Shown one piece after another: positions 48,032 to 60,674 of a stretch of 64,000 bases of DNA (the stretch's first letter is position 1; every line of letters starts with the position of its first letter). The translations under genes and the position numbers were made by a program. The notes under the pieces are model-generated. The model saw nothing but the letters and a program-made list of their open reading frames with translations. It ran no database searches and was not told the origin of the DNA. This DNA comes from Paraniabella ginsengisoli (lineage in GTDB: Bacteria; Bacteroidota; Bacteroidia; Chitinophagales; Chitinophagaceae). The DNA is taken from the NCBI RefSeq assembly GCF_022513635.1, contig NZ_JAKWBL010000004.1, positions 1,116,001-1,180,000 of the forward strand. The letters are read 5' to 3'.

Positions 48032-48655
48032 TTGAAATATTGTTCTGCTTTAATATTTTCATTATTGCTGGTATCAGTTGTTGCCGGACAGTCAGATTTT
48101 GAAAATACGGTAAAGGAATATTACCGTGTCAATCCTTTTCAGGGCACTTTTTCTACTTTTATAGACGTATTAACGAAAGACTCGGCCTTACTAAATAAGC
48201 AAATCCTAAAACAGACAGATTCTACAGGATATTATGTGAGAGGGGAGTATGAAGTATTCAACCCTTTTAGCGTCAATGCTAATAAAGTTGATATGATCTT
48301 TTATGAGAGTTCTTTAAAAGCTCGCAACGATTTTCATCTTTTTAATTTTTATACTTACCAGCTTACATCATATTTTCCTGATACAGAATTGACCCGAAAA
48401 GCGATAAAGAAAGATTACAAGAAATTAGCCAGAAAATTTAAAAGAGACCTGTATTACACTGATATTAAAAGCCTGAAAGGCTATAACAATATTGAGGATG
48501 GTGAGATCTCAACCTATAACAATTACAATACATCTCAACTTGCTCCGGTGGTTATAAGTTGGCAAACGTTGAGCGCATCTAAGCAACTTGGCTTGACCAT
48601 TATAGTACGAATAAGGCAGCTAAATAATTATGCGGTCCCGGTAAATAATATGTAG
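48032..48655 (+). CDS. Secreted protein, member of a tandem paralogous pair (1)
   Basis: 207 residues from a TTG start (LKYCSALIFSLLLVSVVAGQ, signal peptide). The mature protein has EYYRVNPFQGTFSTFIDVL and EYEVFNPFSVNANKVDMIF. The same FNPFSVNAN motif and the same order of blocks occur in the next gene, 87 bp on. No domain recognised; perhaps specific to the family. Intact. Confidence 0.65.
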   Translation: MKYCSALIFSLLLVSVVAGQSDFENTVKEYYRVNPFQGTFSTFIDVLTKDSALLNKQILKQTDSTGYYVRGEYEVFNPFSVNANKVDMIFYESSLKARNDFHLFNFYTYQLTSYFPDTELTRKAIKKDYKKLARKFKRDLYYTDIKSLKGYNNIEDGEISTYNNYNTSQLAPVVISWQTLSASKQLGLTIIVRIRQLNNYAVPVNNM

Positions 48656-48741
48656 GTTTTTATTGATAATGAGGGGTAGACTTTTTCCAAGACTGATAAG
48701 AATATTACTCAAACGGTTGTGTGTACTAAAAATGTAGGCAT

Positions 48742-49420
48742 ATGCATAAAAAATATTTCTGCTTGTTTTTCTTTTTATGTCTTTGGCAGTGCTTGGGCAA
48801 CAAGACTTTCTAAAGTTTGTAAATCACTATTATCGAGTAGACCCTTTTGAGGGGAAATTTTCTGCATTTATAAAAGCATTGTCGACGGATAAGCAATTGT
48901 TAAGGAAAAAGTACACAAATGAGTCAGAAAGAATGTATAATTTTTCGGGTTCATACAATGTGTTTAATCCATTTAGCGTTAATGCAAATCAAATAGAAAT
49001 GCAGTTTCAATCTGATAAGGAAGAAATTTACTTTGGCGTTCCTACTCCAATGTATGTTTATACTCTTACTGCGAGATTTGATGATAATCAATTTACAAGA
49101 AAAAAATAAGAAGAGATTATTGGTTGATGGTTAACAGGTTTAGGTGGTTATACACCACCTACCGTTTCGGAGATTTATACGACAACCCGGTACGTAGAAA
49201 AGACCTGGGAGCCAATGGAGCGTTGCTTAATTTTTATTTTAAAGGGTATAAAGATCAAATGTCATCACGCCTTTCCTGGGCTATCTTGCCATCTACCAAA
49301 GAGCTGGAACTTAAAATTAGTGTTCAGTTTGCAGTTATTAATAATCGTGCTTATCCATTAGGTCATTATCCTGGTAGGCCTGTGGACGAGAATTATGATT
49401 TAGTAGCCTGGAAGAAATAA
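48742..49420 (+). CDS. Secreted protein, member of a tandem paralogous pair (2; two frameshifts)
   Basis: About 226 residues. The start is ATG 48742 (MHKKYFCLFFFF, signal peptide). One T is missing in the run at 48772-48776, and one A in 49100-49106 (true reading QFTRKKIRRDYWLMVNRF). Blocks shared with the preceding protein: HYYRVDPFEGKFSAFIKALS and YNVFNPFSVNANQIEMQF, then a basic Arg/Lys/Tyr segment and a C-terminal beta-rich part (LKISVQFAVINNRAYPLG). Likely an old duplication. Function unknown. Confidence 0.65.
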
Positions 49421-49496
49421 GAATTAGCAATGTGACTGAGTTTAAACAAAATGCATTTGCGGATGGCTTCTTAAAAATTTATTAATACCAAGCTCT

Positions 49497-50266
49497 TTAA
49501 TAATTAAATCTCCGAATAAGCTTAAGTGTATGCGTTCTCTCACCTGTGTCTGTATTTATAATTCCACTCCTATCAATTTTATCAATTCGTACTTTCCCTG
49601 ATGCATGTATAATTTCGTTAGGACCCAATAAGATGCCTACATGCACAATTTTATCTTTTTCATCAAAAAACGCAAGGTCTCCAGGTTTTGCTGTTTTTAA
49701 CGAACGTACTAGTTTGCCTTGAGTTGCCTGCTGCCATGCATCACGTGCAATGCGAGCCCCAACAAGTTTATATACAGTTTGGCAAAATCCGCTGCAATCC
49801 ACGCCCAGTATGGTTTTTCCGCCCCACATATATGGAGCATTCAACCATAAAAATGCCTGCTGCAAAAGTGTTTCTACTTTATTGTCAACTAAAGTTGTAT
49901 CAACTGGCCTGCCAGTAAACGAGTACGCAATCCCTGCAATGTCTCCTTTTTTATTTTTAAAATTTCTCAAAGAAGAACCTAACGGAACATGCATTGATTG
50001 ATTATTATAAACTACCTTATTTAAAAAATGAGGCGCAAGCGTTTGGCACGGTTGCAAAGCTGTTACACCATCAACAATAGTTATAAGATGATGAGTTACC
50101 CAGCCAATGTAACCGTCATAAAGGCTTTCTACTTTTAACCAAGTGGCATTTTGTTTTTTGAGAATTTTTACTGCTTCTCCAAACAATAGCTGATTACACA
50201 TCTCCTGCCGGTGATTGGGTTTTTACGCACTGGAGCGGCAGGCACTGTTACGATCGCATATTCCAT
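49497..50266 (-). CDS. NlpC/P60 (C40) peptidase with SH3 domains (one frameshift)
   Basis: About 256 residues. N-terminal SH3b: APVRKxPNHRQEMCNQLLFG. A second SH3-like part follows, then the catalytic domain with VDCSGFCQTVYKL (Cys), DKIVHVGILLGPNE (His) and EIIHASGKVRID. One base is missing near 50217-50225, separating the first 18 residues. No clear signal peptide, as in the family of cytosolic or exported gamma-D-glutamyl-diamino acid endopeptidases that recycle or remodel cell-wall peptides. It is divergent from the sigma factor, with a repeat between. Confidence 0.88.
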
Positions 50267-50315
50267 GTTCGATTTATGATTTAAGAGTTCTGATTTGTGT
50301 ACACCCGTACATCAA

Positions 50316-50400
50316 ATATCGTATATGTAGGTTGATTTATAACCGGGACGATAACCCGAGCGTGGCAACGAAGATGCCATATATTCTTCAGCTGATTACA
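50316..50400 (+). repeat. Intergenic GAGCGWNGCAA repeat, copy D
   Basis: ATATGTAGGTTG, 23 bp with AACCGGGACGATAACCC, GAGCGTGGCAACGAAGATG, then CCATATATTCTTCAGC. Closest to copy E. It lies between divergent NlpC and sigma-factor genes. Confidence 0.7.
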
Positions 50401-50458
50401 TAAAAAAGTTATGGAATTATAAATTGTTTGCATCTTAAGGTTTAATAACTTTAACCGT

Positions 50459-51045
50459 GTGAGTAAAGACCCGTACAAGGATATTACCGATAAGGAATTG
50501 TTGCAACGTTTTTGGCAGACGCAAAATAACGAATGGCTTGGTATTTTGCTGCAGCGTTATACCTTATTGCTGTTTGGTGTGTGCATGAAATATTTGAAAG
50601 AAGAGGATGATGCTCGAGACTGTGTGCAGCAAATTTTTTAAAGGTTATTCAGGAGGCTTCGAAGTATAAAATAGATTATTTCAAAAGCTGGCTTTATATG
50701 GTAGCCAAGAATCAATGCCTTACCATACTTAGAGATAAGAAAGGGAAAATTCCGGTAGCCTTATCAGAACTTAATAGCCCTTTAACTGATGAGGCTGATG
50801 AAGACCTTAAAGAACGATCGCCTGAAATAGACGATGGGCTGCTTAAGGAGGCGTTGGACGAACTAAATGAAGAGCAATACAATTGCGTAACTTTGTTTTA
50901 TCTTAAAAAAACAGTTATCAGCAAATAAGCGATATCACCGGATATCCTCTGTTGAAAGTAAAAGCCACATACAAAACGGGAAAAGAAACCTTAAATTAAG
51001 TATTCAAAAAAACTTACAGAAACTGATTCTAAAAATGCAAGATGA
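50459..51045 (+). CDS. ECF-type RNA polymerase sigma factor (three or four frameshifts)
   Basis: About 195 residues from a GTG start (SKDPYKDITDKELLQRFW). Region 2: LLFGVCMKYLKEEDDARDCV. Region 4: YQQISDITGYPLLKVKSHIQ NGKRNLK. Bases missing in the T-run 50634-50639, at ~50904-50912, in the A-run 50960-50963, and probably in 51006-51012. The last repair makes the gene end TGA at 51043-51045, overlapping the anti-sigma start by 11 bp. Without it the frame would fuse to the next protein. Regulon unknown. Confidence 0.85.
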
Positions 51046-51396
51046 TTTAAAGAACATATTATCCAATGCAAAAGGCGACCTCAGCCAGGATCAGCTAATG
51101 AAGTATTTGAATGATGAGCTGGATCAAACTGAAAGGCATGATCTGGAAAAGGAAATAGCAAATGATCCGTTTGAGGCAGACGCGCTTGAGGGTTTAGAAG
51201 AGGTGGAGAATAAGGAAAAGATAGAGTTGATAGTGGATGATCTGAATAGAAATCTAAAGAAGAAGATTGCAAAAAAACGGCTGCACGAGAGCGGATGAAA
51301 CTAAAGCCGCAATGGACTTTGTATTTTTCGATACTTATTCTACTGATTATAATATCGCTTATTTATCTTTTTCTGCATAAGCAGGGACAACCTTAA
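51035..51396 (+). CDS. Putative anti-sigma factor, single-pass membrane (one frameshift)
   Basis: About 120 residues. The N-terminal cytosolic helical domain (LSQDQLMKYLNDELDQTERH DLEKEIANDPFEADALEGL) resembles the zinc-less anti-sigma N-termini common in Bacteroidota. The A-run at 51271-51277 lacks one base; repair adds TAARERMKLKPQWTLYF and one membrane helix (SILILLIIISLIYLFL), then a 6-residue tail. The lack of a large periplasmic domain is unusual for an anti-sigma. Coupled by overlap to the sigma factor; role inferred from that. Confidence 0.65.
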
Positions 51397-51563
51397 GTAT
51401 AAGAAAAAAAGGCGCTTTTCCAATTATGATTTAGAGTTTTTCACAAATGGTGATAATAAATGGATTTTATGCCTGCTCTACCTTTTTTCAATATTAATTT
51501 AATGTTAACTGCCTTGAAAAGCTAATTTAAAGAACCACCTTTGCATAGCAAAACTCTATAACT

Positions 51564-52015
51564 ATGCAGTGGAAGACAATAACAAGTGGTTTGGGTAATA
51601 CAGCCTTCAGCTTATGGAGCAATGGCCGGAAATTACTCACGCTTGCTTTTCAAAACCAGTCAGACAATGTTTACATAGAATCGGAAGATGGTGAGAAAAG
51701 GCATTTTAAATGCCGCAACAAAGGCCTTTTAAAAAACAAGGTGGTTTTAGAAAATGAGTATGGCACCGACTTGGGAAGATTGAAAAAGAAGGTGGACGGG
51801 AATATATATTAATTGACGAAAAGCGTTATTTTCTTAACTTCCTCAACAATAATGAGGTGGAAATTACTGAAGAAGACGCACAAGAACCTCTTACCGTTTG
51901 TAGCCTCGATTTGGAAAATCCCACTGCTGAAGCAAAAAAAGGACTTTTAATGGTTTTATGCTATTACTTAATAGGCCATCCTCAAAAACAGGAACAACCT
52001 GTTTTAGCCCTTTAA
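51564..52015 (+). CDS. Conserved hypothetical protein (one frameshift)
   Basis: About 150 residues. Beta-rich N-terminal half: SGLGNTAFSLWSNGRKLLTL, VYIESEDGEKRHFKCRNKG. One A is missing at 51783-51787; repair continues with REYILIDEKRYFLNFLNNNE and a hydrophobic C-terminal helix (GLLMVLCYYLIGHPQ). I do not recognise the family. The 3' end overlaps the convergent Mur ligase stop by 4 bp. Confidence 0.55.
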
Positions 52016-53392
52016 AGATTTTCGAATATAATTTTGGAAAATTGTTCAAGCGATGGGTCTCTTGCACCCATCAGTAACAACACGTTCCCTTCTTTCAAAT
52101 GAGACTGGGCTTTTTCCAAAAAATCATTTCGATCGGCTACAAAAACAGCTTGTTTACCGGTTTGCTTAATATCTTCAATAAGATCATTTGCTGAAATGTC
52201 TTTGGTTGTAGTGCCACCGGCATAAAATATTTCGCTCATCCAAATTTCATCTTCCGGTCTTAATGCTTCCGATATTTCCTTAACAAAATCAGCTCTTAAG
52301 AATTTAGTAGGAGTGTACCCATGCGGCTGGAACCAGGCTAATACTTTTTCTGAAACAGGTTGACAGCTGCGTATGGCTGCGGCGCACTTTACCGGGTTGT
52401 GTGCAAAATCATCAACAACCCAAATACCCCTTTTCTGTCCAAGCACCTGGCAACGTCTGTATATTCCTTCGTAATGTTTAAGCGCTTCGCTGGCCGTTAT
52501 TAATGAAATACCTGCCTGCGATGCAGCAGCAACAGCAGCTACTGCATTTTCCATGTTATGCTTACCGGCGATCTGAAGCTCGAAATGTTGTTTGCTAATA
52601 TCGAAAGAAATATTAAACCCCTTTTGTTGAAAGTTAGTTGCCGAAAATCCTGCATCTGAATTTTCACCTTCCATTTCAAAATCTTTTGTAAGCTCAACCG
52701 ACAGCTTTTTTGAGTGTTCGTTAGATTGATTAACAATAAAGCTTTCGCTGTTTTTTTTGAATGTTTCAAAAACCAGCATCAGCTCATCTAATTCTTTATG
52801 ATCTTTTTCTATATTAAGCAACAACCCTATTGCCGGATGATATTGAACAATGGAACCATCGCTTTCGTCGGCCTCAATAACCAGCCAATCGCTTGTTCCA
52901 ACAAAGGCATTTCCGATTTTTCCTTTTTTATCAGACTCACTAAACCTGCACCACTAATAATTGATGGAGATAAGCCGGCGTAAGTCATAATATCAAACAA
53001 CATAGCGGTTGTTGTGCTTTTGCCACTGGTACCACCCACCGCAATTGTTTTTTTGCTTGCTGCAATAAGTGATAATAGTTCTGAGCGCTTTATGATAGGA
53101 ATGCCTAGTTCCTTCGCCTTTTTAATTTCGATAACAGTATCTTCAATTGCGGTAGATGCAACTACAAGATCAGTTGCTGACGTGATACCACTTCCATCCT
53201 GCAAATAGCATTGAATCCCTTCTGCTTCTAACTTCTCTTTAATATCGCCTGCTTTGCCCTCGTTAAAAAAGCGGTCACTTCCGCTCACCGCCATTCCCGA
53301 ACCTTGCAGGTATTGAGCAATAGCGCTCATGCCAGCACCGGCAACACCTATAAAGAAGGGTGACTTAATATTTTTAGATTGATATGATTCAT
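52012..53392 (-). CDS. Mur ligase, Mpl/MurC-like (frameshifts)
   Basis: About 460 residues. N-terminal Rossmann domain FFIGVAGAGMSAIAQYLQGS. ATP loop AVGGTSGKSTTTAMLFD, EADESDGSIVQYHP, then GKHNMENAVAAVAAA. The C-terminal domain has DDFAHNPVKCAAAIRSC. One base is missing in the T-run at 52924-52929 (plus strand). The most natural start (MNHINLKNIKSPFFIG, ATG 53392) also needs one base in 53371-53375. Mpl reattaches recycled murein tripeptide to UDP-MurNAc; MurC adds L-Ala. The FAHNP element points to an Mpl-like enzyme, but a MurC role is not excluded. Confidence 0.85.
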
Positions 53393-53470
53393 ATAGAAAG
53401 CAAATGTGCAAAGAAATTCTTGCAATCAAGAATGGTTGGTGCATAACATTTTTATTTTTCTCACGGAATA

Positions 53471-53530
53471 CACAGATAGCACAGATATGTTTTCTAATTA
53501 TTTTTTCTGTGGCATTCTGTGCTATCTGTG
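53471..53530. repeat. 15-bp perfect inverted repeat between divergent Mur ligase and lpxC/fabZ
   Basis: CACAGATAGCACAGA (53471-53485) and TCTGTGCTATCTGTG (53516-53530), flanked by TTCTCAC/GTGAGAA, 30-nt loop. Hairpin-forming; CACAGAT/GCACAGA patches of this type recur in Bacteroidota intergenic DNA. Confidence 0.7.
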
Positions 53531-53543
53531 AGAAAGCCAGCCT

Positions 53544-53612
53544 GCGAATATATAGGTTGATTAATGATCGGAACGATGAAGCGAGCGTGGCAAAACCGAT
53601 GATTTTTATTGA
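53544..53612 (+). repeat. Intergenic GAGCGWNGCAA repeat, copy E
   Basis: ATATATAGGTTG, 23 bp with TTAATGATCGGAACGATGAA, GAGCGTGGCAAAACCGATG. Adjacent to the inverted repeat, upstream of lpxC/fabZ; copy D is the nearest relative. Confidence 0.7.
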
Positions 53613-53679
53613 TTGATGACACCACAAAAGCATAGCAAGTATGGCAAGATTATTATATTTGCCGAATTGAATAATTACT

Positions 53680-55080
53680 ATGAGCAATAATTTCAACCCT
53701 GACAAGCAGCATACATTAAAAAAGCGATCGGAATCAGCGGTACCGGCTTGCATACCGGTATTTTAGCTGATGTAACGCTTAAACCAGCTAATGCTGGCTT
53801 CGGCTATCAGTTTCAACGGGTTGATTTGCCTAATAAGCCTATTATAAAAGCAGATTGCGACCTGGTAACAGATACCAGCCGGGGCACAACGCTTGAAGCG
53901 AACGGAGCAAAGGTAAGTACGGTTGAGCATCTGCTTGCCGCTCTTGTAGGCATGGGTATTGACAACTGTCTTATTGAAATTAACGGGCCGGAAGTACCTA
54001 TTATGGATGGAAGTTCGATGCCTTTTATAGAAATTATTGAAGAGGCTGATATTGAGGAGCAGGACGCAGCTAAGGTTTGGTATTCTATAGATGAAAACCT
54101 TTATCTGACGGATGAGGAAAAGCGCGTGGAAATGGTAATTATGCCTGCAAGAGAATACCAGATAACCACTTTGATTGATTTTAATTCGCCTGTTTTAGGA
54201 ACACAACATGCGGAATTAAAAACAATGAGAAATTTTAAAGACAAAATTTCAACCTGCCGCACATTTTGCTTTTTACATGAACTGGAAATGCTGCTGGATC
54301 ATAACCTGATAAAAGGGGGTGATGTAAATAATGCAATTGTAGTGGTAGATAAACCGGTTGGAGATGCAGAACTTGACAGATTAAAAAAGATATTCAGGAA
54401 AGATGATATAGAAGTTAAAAGCGAAGGCTATCTGAATAACCTTGAACTTCGTTTTCCTAACGCCTGCCAGGCATAAGTTGTTGGATGTGGTAGGAGACCT
54501 TGCTTTGATTGGTTACCCGGTAAAAGGGCGTGTAATTGCTAACAGGCCCGGGCACAGTAGCAACGTAGCTTTTGCAAAGCTTATAAAAAAGCATATAAAA
54601 GCAAATAAGCATATTAAAGATGTGCCAAGCTATGATCCGGCAGTTCCGGCGGTTTACGATCTGCCATACATCGAAAAAACATTACCTCATCGCTTTCCTT
54701 TTTTGCTTGTTGATAAAATCATTGATCTTACAGATGAAAAGATTGTAGGTATAAAGAATGTAACATTTAACGAATGGTATTTTCAGGGACACTTTCCCGG
54801 TAATCCTGTAATGCCAGGCGTATTGCAAATAGAAGCCCTTGCTCAATGCGGCGGCATATTAGCCATAAACCTTTCGGGTGAAGGCCAGTACGACACGTAC
54901 TTTTTGAAGATAGATAATTGTAAGTTTAAGCAAATGGTACGCCCGGGTGATACCATGATTTTAAAGATGGAATTGGTTGCACCTATCCGCCGCGGCATTT
55001 GTGAAATGCGCGGAACCGTTTATGTGGGTAACAAAGTGGCGACGGAAGCTGATTTGGTTGCACAGATCGTGAAGCGATAG
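53680..55080 (+). CDS. lpxC/fabZ: Bifunctional UDP-3-O-acyl-GlcNAc deacetylase / 3-hydroxyacyl-ACP dehydratase (two frameshifts)
   Basis: About 466 residues, the LpxC-FabZ fusion characteristic of Bacteroidota. LpxC part: KKAIGISGTGLHTGILADV at the N-terminus, VSTVEHLLAALVGMGIDNCL (zinc His), DGSSMPFIEII and, after the second break, RHKLLDVVGDLALIGYPVKG. FabZ part: LPHRFPFLLVDKIIDL and FQGHFPGNPVMPGVLQIEAL (catalytic His and Glu). One A is missing at 53718-53723, and there is a net +1 near 54453-54456. A -7 box TATATTTG lies at 53654-53661. Catalyses the committed step of lipid A synthesis and fatty-acid elongation. Confidence 0.95.
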
Positions 55081-57358
55081 TTAGGATTTTTTTATATTAG
55101 GATTGAGGTAGTACCTGATGATTTTTTCAAACGCTTCTAAATTGTAGGGCTTGGTTATTACATCTTCCATACCTACTTCTTTCGCTCTTCCAATAACATT
55201 ATCGTAACTTAAAGCTGTAAGAGCAACAACAGGAATAAATTTGTTTAATGCTTTGAGGTCTAAAGTTGTTTCAAAGCCATCTTTATCGGGCATGTTAAGG
55301 TCCATAAGAACCAGGTCGAAATTTATATATTTAAACAAATCGATTGCTTTTGCACCACTATCCGCTGTTGTCACTTTAATAAAAGGAGATATTTTTTCTA
55401 CAGTTTTTCGGGATATAAGCAGGTTGAGCGGATTGTCATCAACTACAAGAATTCTTTTCTCTTGATTAACGGTTTGTACTTGCGCCGGTTCATGATAAGT
55501 TCGTTGTGAGGCTTGGTATATCGGCAGTAATAAGGTGAAGCGGAAATGAGTTCCTTTATTTAATACAGATTTTACAAAAAGTTCAGAATTGTAATATTTC
55601 AGTAGTTGCTGAACGATGATCAATCCTAAGCCTCTTTCAGATTGAAAATGTTTTAGGTTTTTTTGCTTTTCGTACAATGTAAATTCAGAAATGTCTTCAG
55701 CATATCTTAATCCACGTCCCTCATCGATAATGTCGAACTGCAACGCTACTTTATCTGTAGTCCTGCTTATTTCTGATACATCAAAAGAAATAACTTTTCC
55801 ATAATCTGAATTTTTTATAGCGTTGTATATAAGGTTAATGATAATTTGATTTAATGCTACTTTGTCCAATAAAATAATAAGGCTGTCAGAATGTATTGAT
55901 AATTTATGTTTAAATTCAAGCGATTTTTCTTTTACAAAAACATGAATTGAATTGTAAATATTTTCCATTTTGATGCGAATATTTACAGGGGTCATATTTA
56001 ATTTTCGTTCATCAAAACTATATTTACTTCCCTGAAGAATATTATCTACAAACATTGATATATGTTGCGCCGTATGCTTTAGTGAAGCAAAATATCTTTG
56101 TCTTTCATCTGGATCTTGCTCTGATTCTATCATTGTAGCTAATCCATTAATACCATATACCGGTGTACGTAGTTCGTGGCTAACAATGTCAAAAAATATT
56201 TTGCGTTCTTCATCATAATTCAAAAGTTCCTCATTCTTTAAAATCAGTTTATTATTGATCAGCTTAATTCGCTTTTGGCTTCTTGAATAGTAAATTAAAA
56301 AAATAAAAGTATAAGCGAACTTATTAATGCTCCTCCCGCCATTAACTTATATGTCAGGAAAAGCTTTTTTTTCTTTTTCAGTATATCTCTTTTATATGCA
56401 ATTTCCTCCTCGTCCTTAGCTGCCTGATACAAAAGACTTCCATTAATAGCCAGTCGTTCCTCATATTCCCTTATAGCCCTGTATTTTTGATTGTCCGCTT
56501 CCGCATATAATATAGCAGCAGAGTCGTATATACCTTTATCAAAGTAGTATTTAGCCTGATAGTTCAATAATAAGGAGGAAATTCTATACGAACTATATAT
56601 TTCTCTGTCAATCACAGCAAAAGAAGCTATCAAAGAGTCGTTGCTTAATGAAAGAAAATTTTTGTACCCTTCATTTTGTATTGTGGTTGACTCCTGTTTG
56701 ATTTGAGAAAAAGCATTGTATAGGCGTAACTGGTATTGTATAAATTTTTTAAAATCACCAGAGCTTAAATCTGTTGAGTATGTTAGTTTGTCAAGATTCG
56801 TTTTTTTTACAACAGGAAGTATCGATTCTGTAAATGAGTACAATCTATCAAAATCACGCGAAGCAAAATACTTTACTGTTTTAAGGAGATAATTTTTAAG
56901 CGTGTTTTCGGTTTGTAATCTTTCTGATAAAGATTGAGCAATTGGGTAAAGGCTGTCAAAGGAGGTATAAAATTTTCCTTTGATATAAACATTTAATAAT
57001 TTATTCTGCAACAGACTGATCTTAAGTTCGTTTTTAATACGCACATATTGCAAGGACTTTGCGTAATATTCTTTACTGATTTCGTAATTACCAAGTTTTT
57101 CATATAAGGTGCCTATTGCATTGTAGCCTATAACTAATGCCTGGCTATCTTTGTTTTGGAGTGATTGTTCTATACTTTCCCGGATAGCATTTTTAGCATC
57201 TAGGATTGAGTCTTTTTATAAAGTAAACCAACATAATCCGATCCAAATGGGTAAGCCGCAGTAGGGGCATTATCCTTCTGTCCATAACTGTCAATTACTA
57301 GCATGGAAGTAGCCCATATACATAGCAGGTATTTTATGAATAGGTTGTTAGCTTTCAA
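55081..57358 (-). CDS. Hybrid sensor histidine kinase with N-terminal TPR-like sensor (two frameshifts)
   Basis: About 759 residues. Starts at TTG 57358 (KANNLFIKYLLCIWATSML, signal peptide to YGQ). A periplasmic helical, TPR-like region (~30-390) leads to one membrane helix (LMAGGALISSLILLFF). HisKA H-box FFDIVSHELRTPVYG, HATPase NLIYNAIKNSDYG and ERGLGLIIVQQLL, then a receiver domain with DLVLMDLNMPDKDGFE (phospho-Asp). Missing bases: T-run 57213-57217 and A-run 56297-56303 (plus strand). No DNA-binding output domain. Divergent from a membrane-anchored solute-binding protein, which may be its ligand sensor. Confidence 0.9.
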
Positions 57359-57522
57359 TTTGGTGTTTTAATAGGTTAGATAGCGATAGCAGTAATTTAA
57401 TGATTTTTTTTTACATTAAATATGTTTTTTATTTATTTGTAGCTACTGTTCCATAAAAAATATCTATAATTTTGTTAAGTGTGAAATGAAGTGAAGCTGT
57501 TGTGAAATATTAGACTACACCT

Positions 57523-58517
57523 ATGAGATACAGCAAAATTGCTATCCTGATATTTTTATTTTTAGGTATTATACTAATCGCTTGGGAAATAAAAAGTTAT
57601 ATATCGGCCCGCGAAAAAGGGAAGATAGTACTTGTTGTGCCGCGCGCAACTTATTCCATTTCTACTATAATTGCTTTGGAAAAGGGCTTTTTTGCAAATT
57701 ATGGTTTGGATGTTAATGTTGAATATGTAGAAACGGGGAAAATCGCTTTAGAGTATCTTAAAAATAGCAAGGCCGACTTTGCAAATCTTGTAGAAACAAA
57801 TATTGCCTTTTTCGGATTTGATCCTTTCGATATACAGGTGCTTTGTAATATTGAAAAAACATATAGAATAGGTTTGCTTGCAAGGGTGGATAAAGGTATT
57901 ACCGACATTAATGATTTAAAAGGAAAAAGAATTGGAATAGTTGCGGGGTCCGGCTCTCAAATATTTTTAGACAAACTTCTTGATAAGCATGGCCTTTCCA
58001 TGCAAGATCTAAAAACAGTAAACTTGCTGCCTTCAGACTTGGTGCCAGGAATTGTTGATGGGAAAAAATAGACGCTGCGATTTTGTGGGCGCCTTATATG
58101 AACAAAATAAAATCCATTTTAGGTGAAAACGCAGTAGTGTTTAGAGACTCGGCTATATTTACGGGATATAAGAATTTAGTCGGCAATAAGCAATTTATAC
58201 AGGATAATAAAGATGTAACTCTAAAACTGCTTAGAGCATATATAGATACCGAATTATTTATAAAAGCAAATAAGGCTGAAAGTATAAAAATCGTTGCAAG
58301 AGAACTTCATATTGATAAAAAATCTGTTGAATATGATTGGTCTGGTTATGACTTTCACGTAAGTCTTACCCGCGATCTTTTAGATGCTGTAATTGCGGAA
58401 GCATATTGGGTGATGCTAAACAGAAAAAATCATAAAGGACAAACCTTACCCAACTACTCTACTTATTTTGCGCCGGAGTATTTAAAACAAGTTTACAACG
58501 TCAGAGTTCGTTGGTAA
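57523..58517 (+). CDS. Membrane-anchored NMT1/TauA-type solute-binding protein (one frameshift)
   Basis: About 331 residues. An uncleaved-looking N-terminal helix (KIAILIFLFLGIILIAWEIK) anchors a periplasmic binding fold: ISTIIALEKGFFANYGLDVN, ADFANLVETNIAFF, GKRIGIVAGSGSQIFLDKLL. The A-run at 58063-58068 lacks one base (true reading DGKIDAAILWAPYMNKI). No lipobox, and no ABC permease or ATPase gene follows; the next gene is gyrB. Homologues bind sulfonates, thiamine precursors and similar small molecules. Without a transporter it may instead present ligand to the adjacent histidine kinase. Confidence 0.82.
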
Positions 58518-58635
58518 TTAAATAATTATCTTTCTAAAGATGCCTTTTTCGGACTTGATTAATATTAGTTTTAATACCGTTTTAGTGAAATATCAACATT
58601 TGTATTGGAACCTCCTATCAGTGCTTATTTTTCCG

Positions 58636-58643
58636 TAAATTTG
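58636..58643 (+). promoter_or_regulatory. gyrB -7 promoter element
   Basis: TAAATTTG fits the Bacteroidota TAnnTTTG consensus, 43 bp before the gyrB ATG. A matching -33 TTG at 19-20 bp is not evident. Confidence 0.4.
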
Positions 58644-58686
58644 CCCATTGCCTAAATGGCATCATTTCATGCATTTTTAAAGATTT

Positions 58687-60664
<1,978 letters not shown>

Positions 60665-60674
60665 TGCGCAGCAA

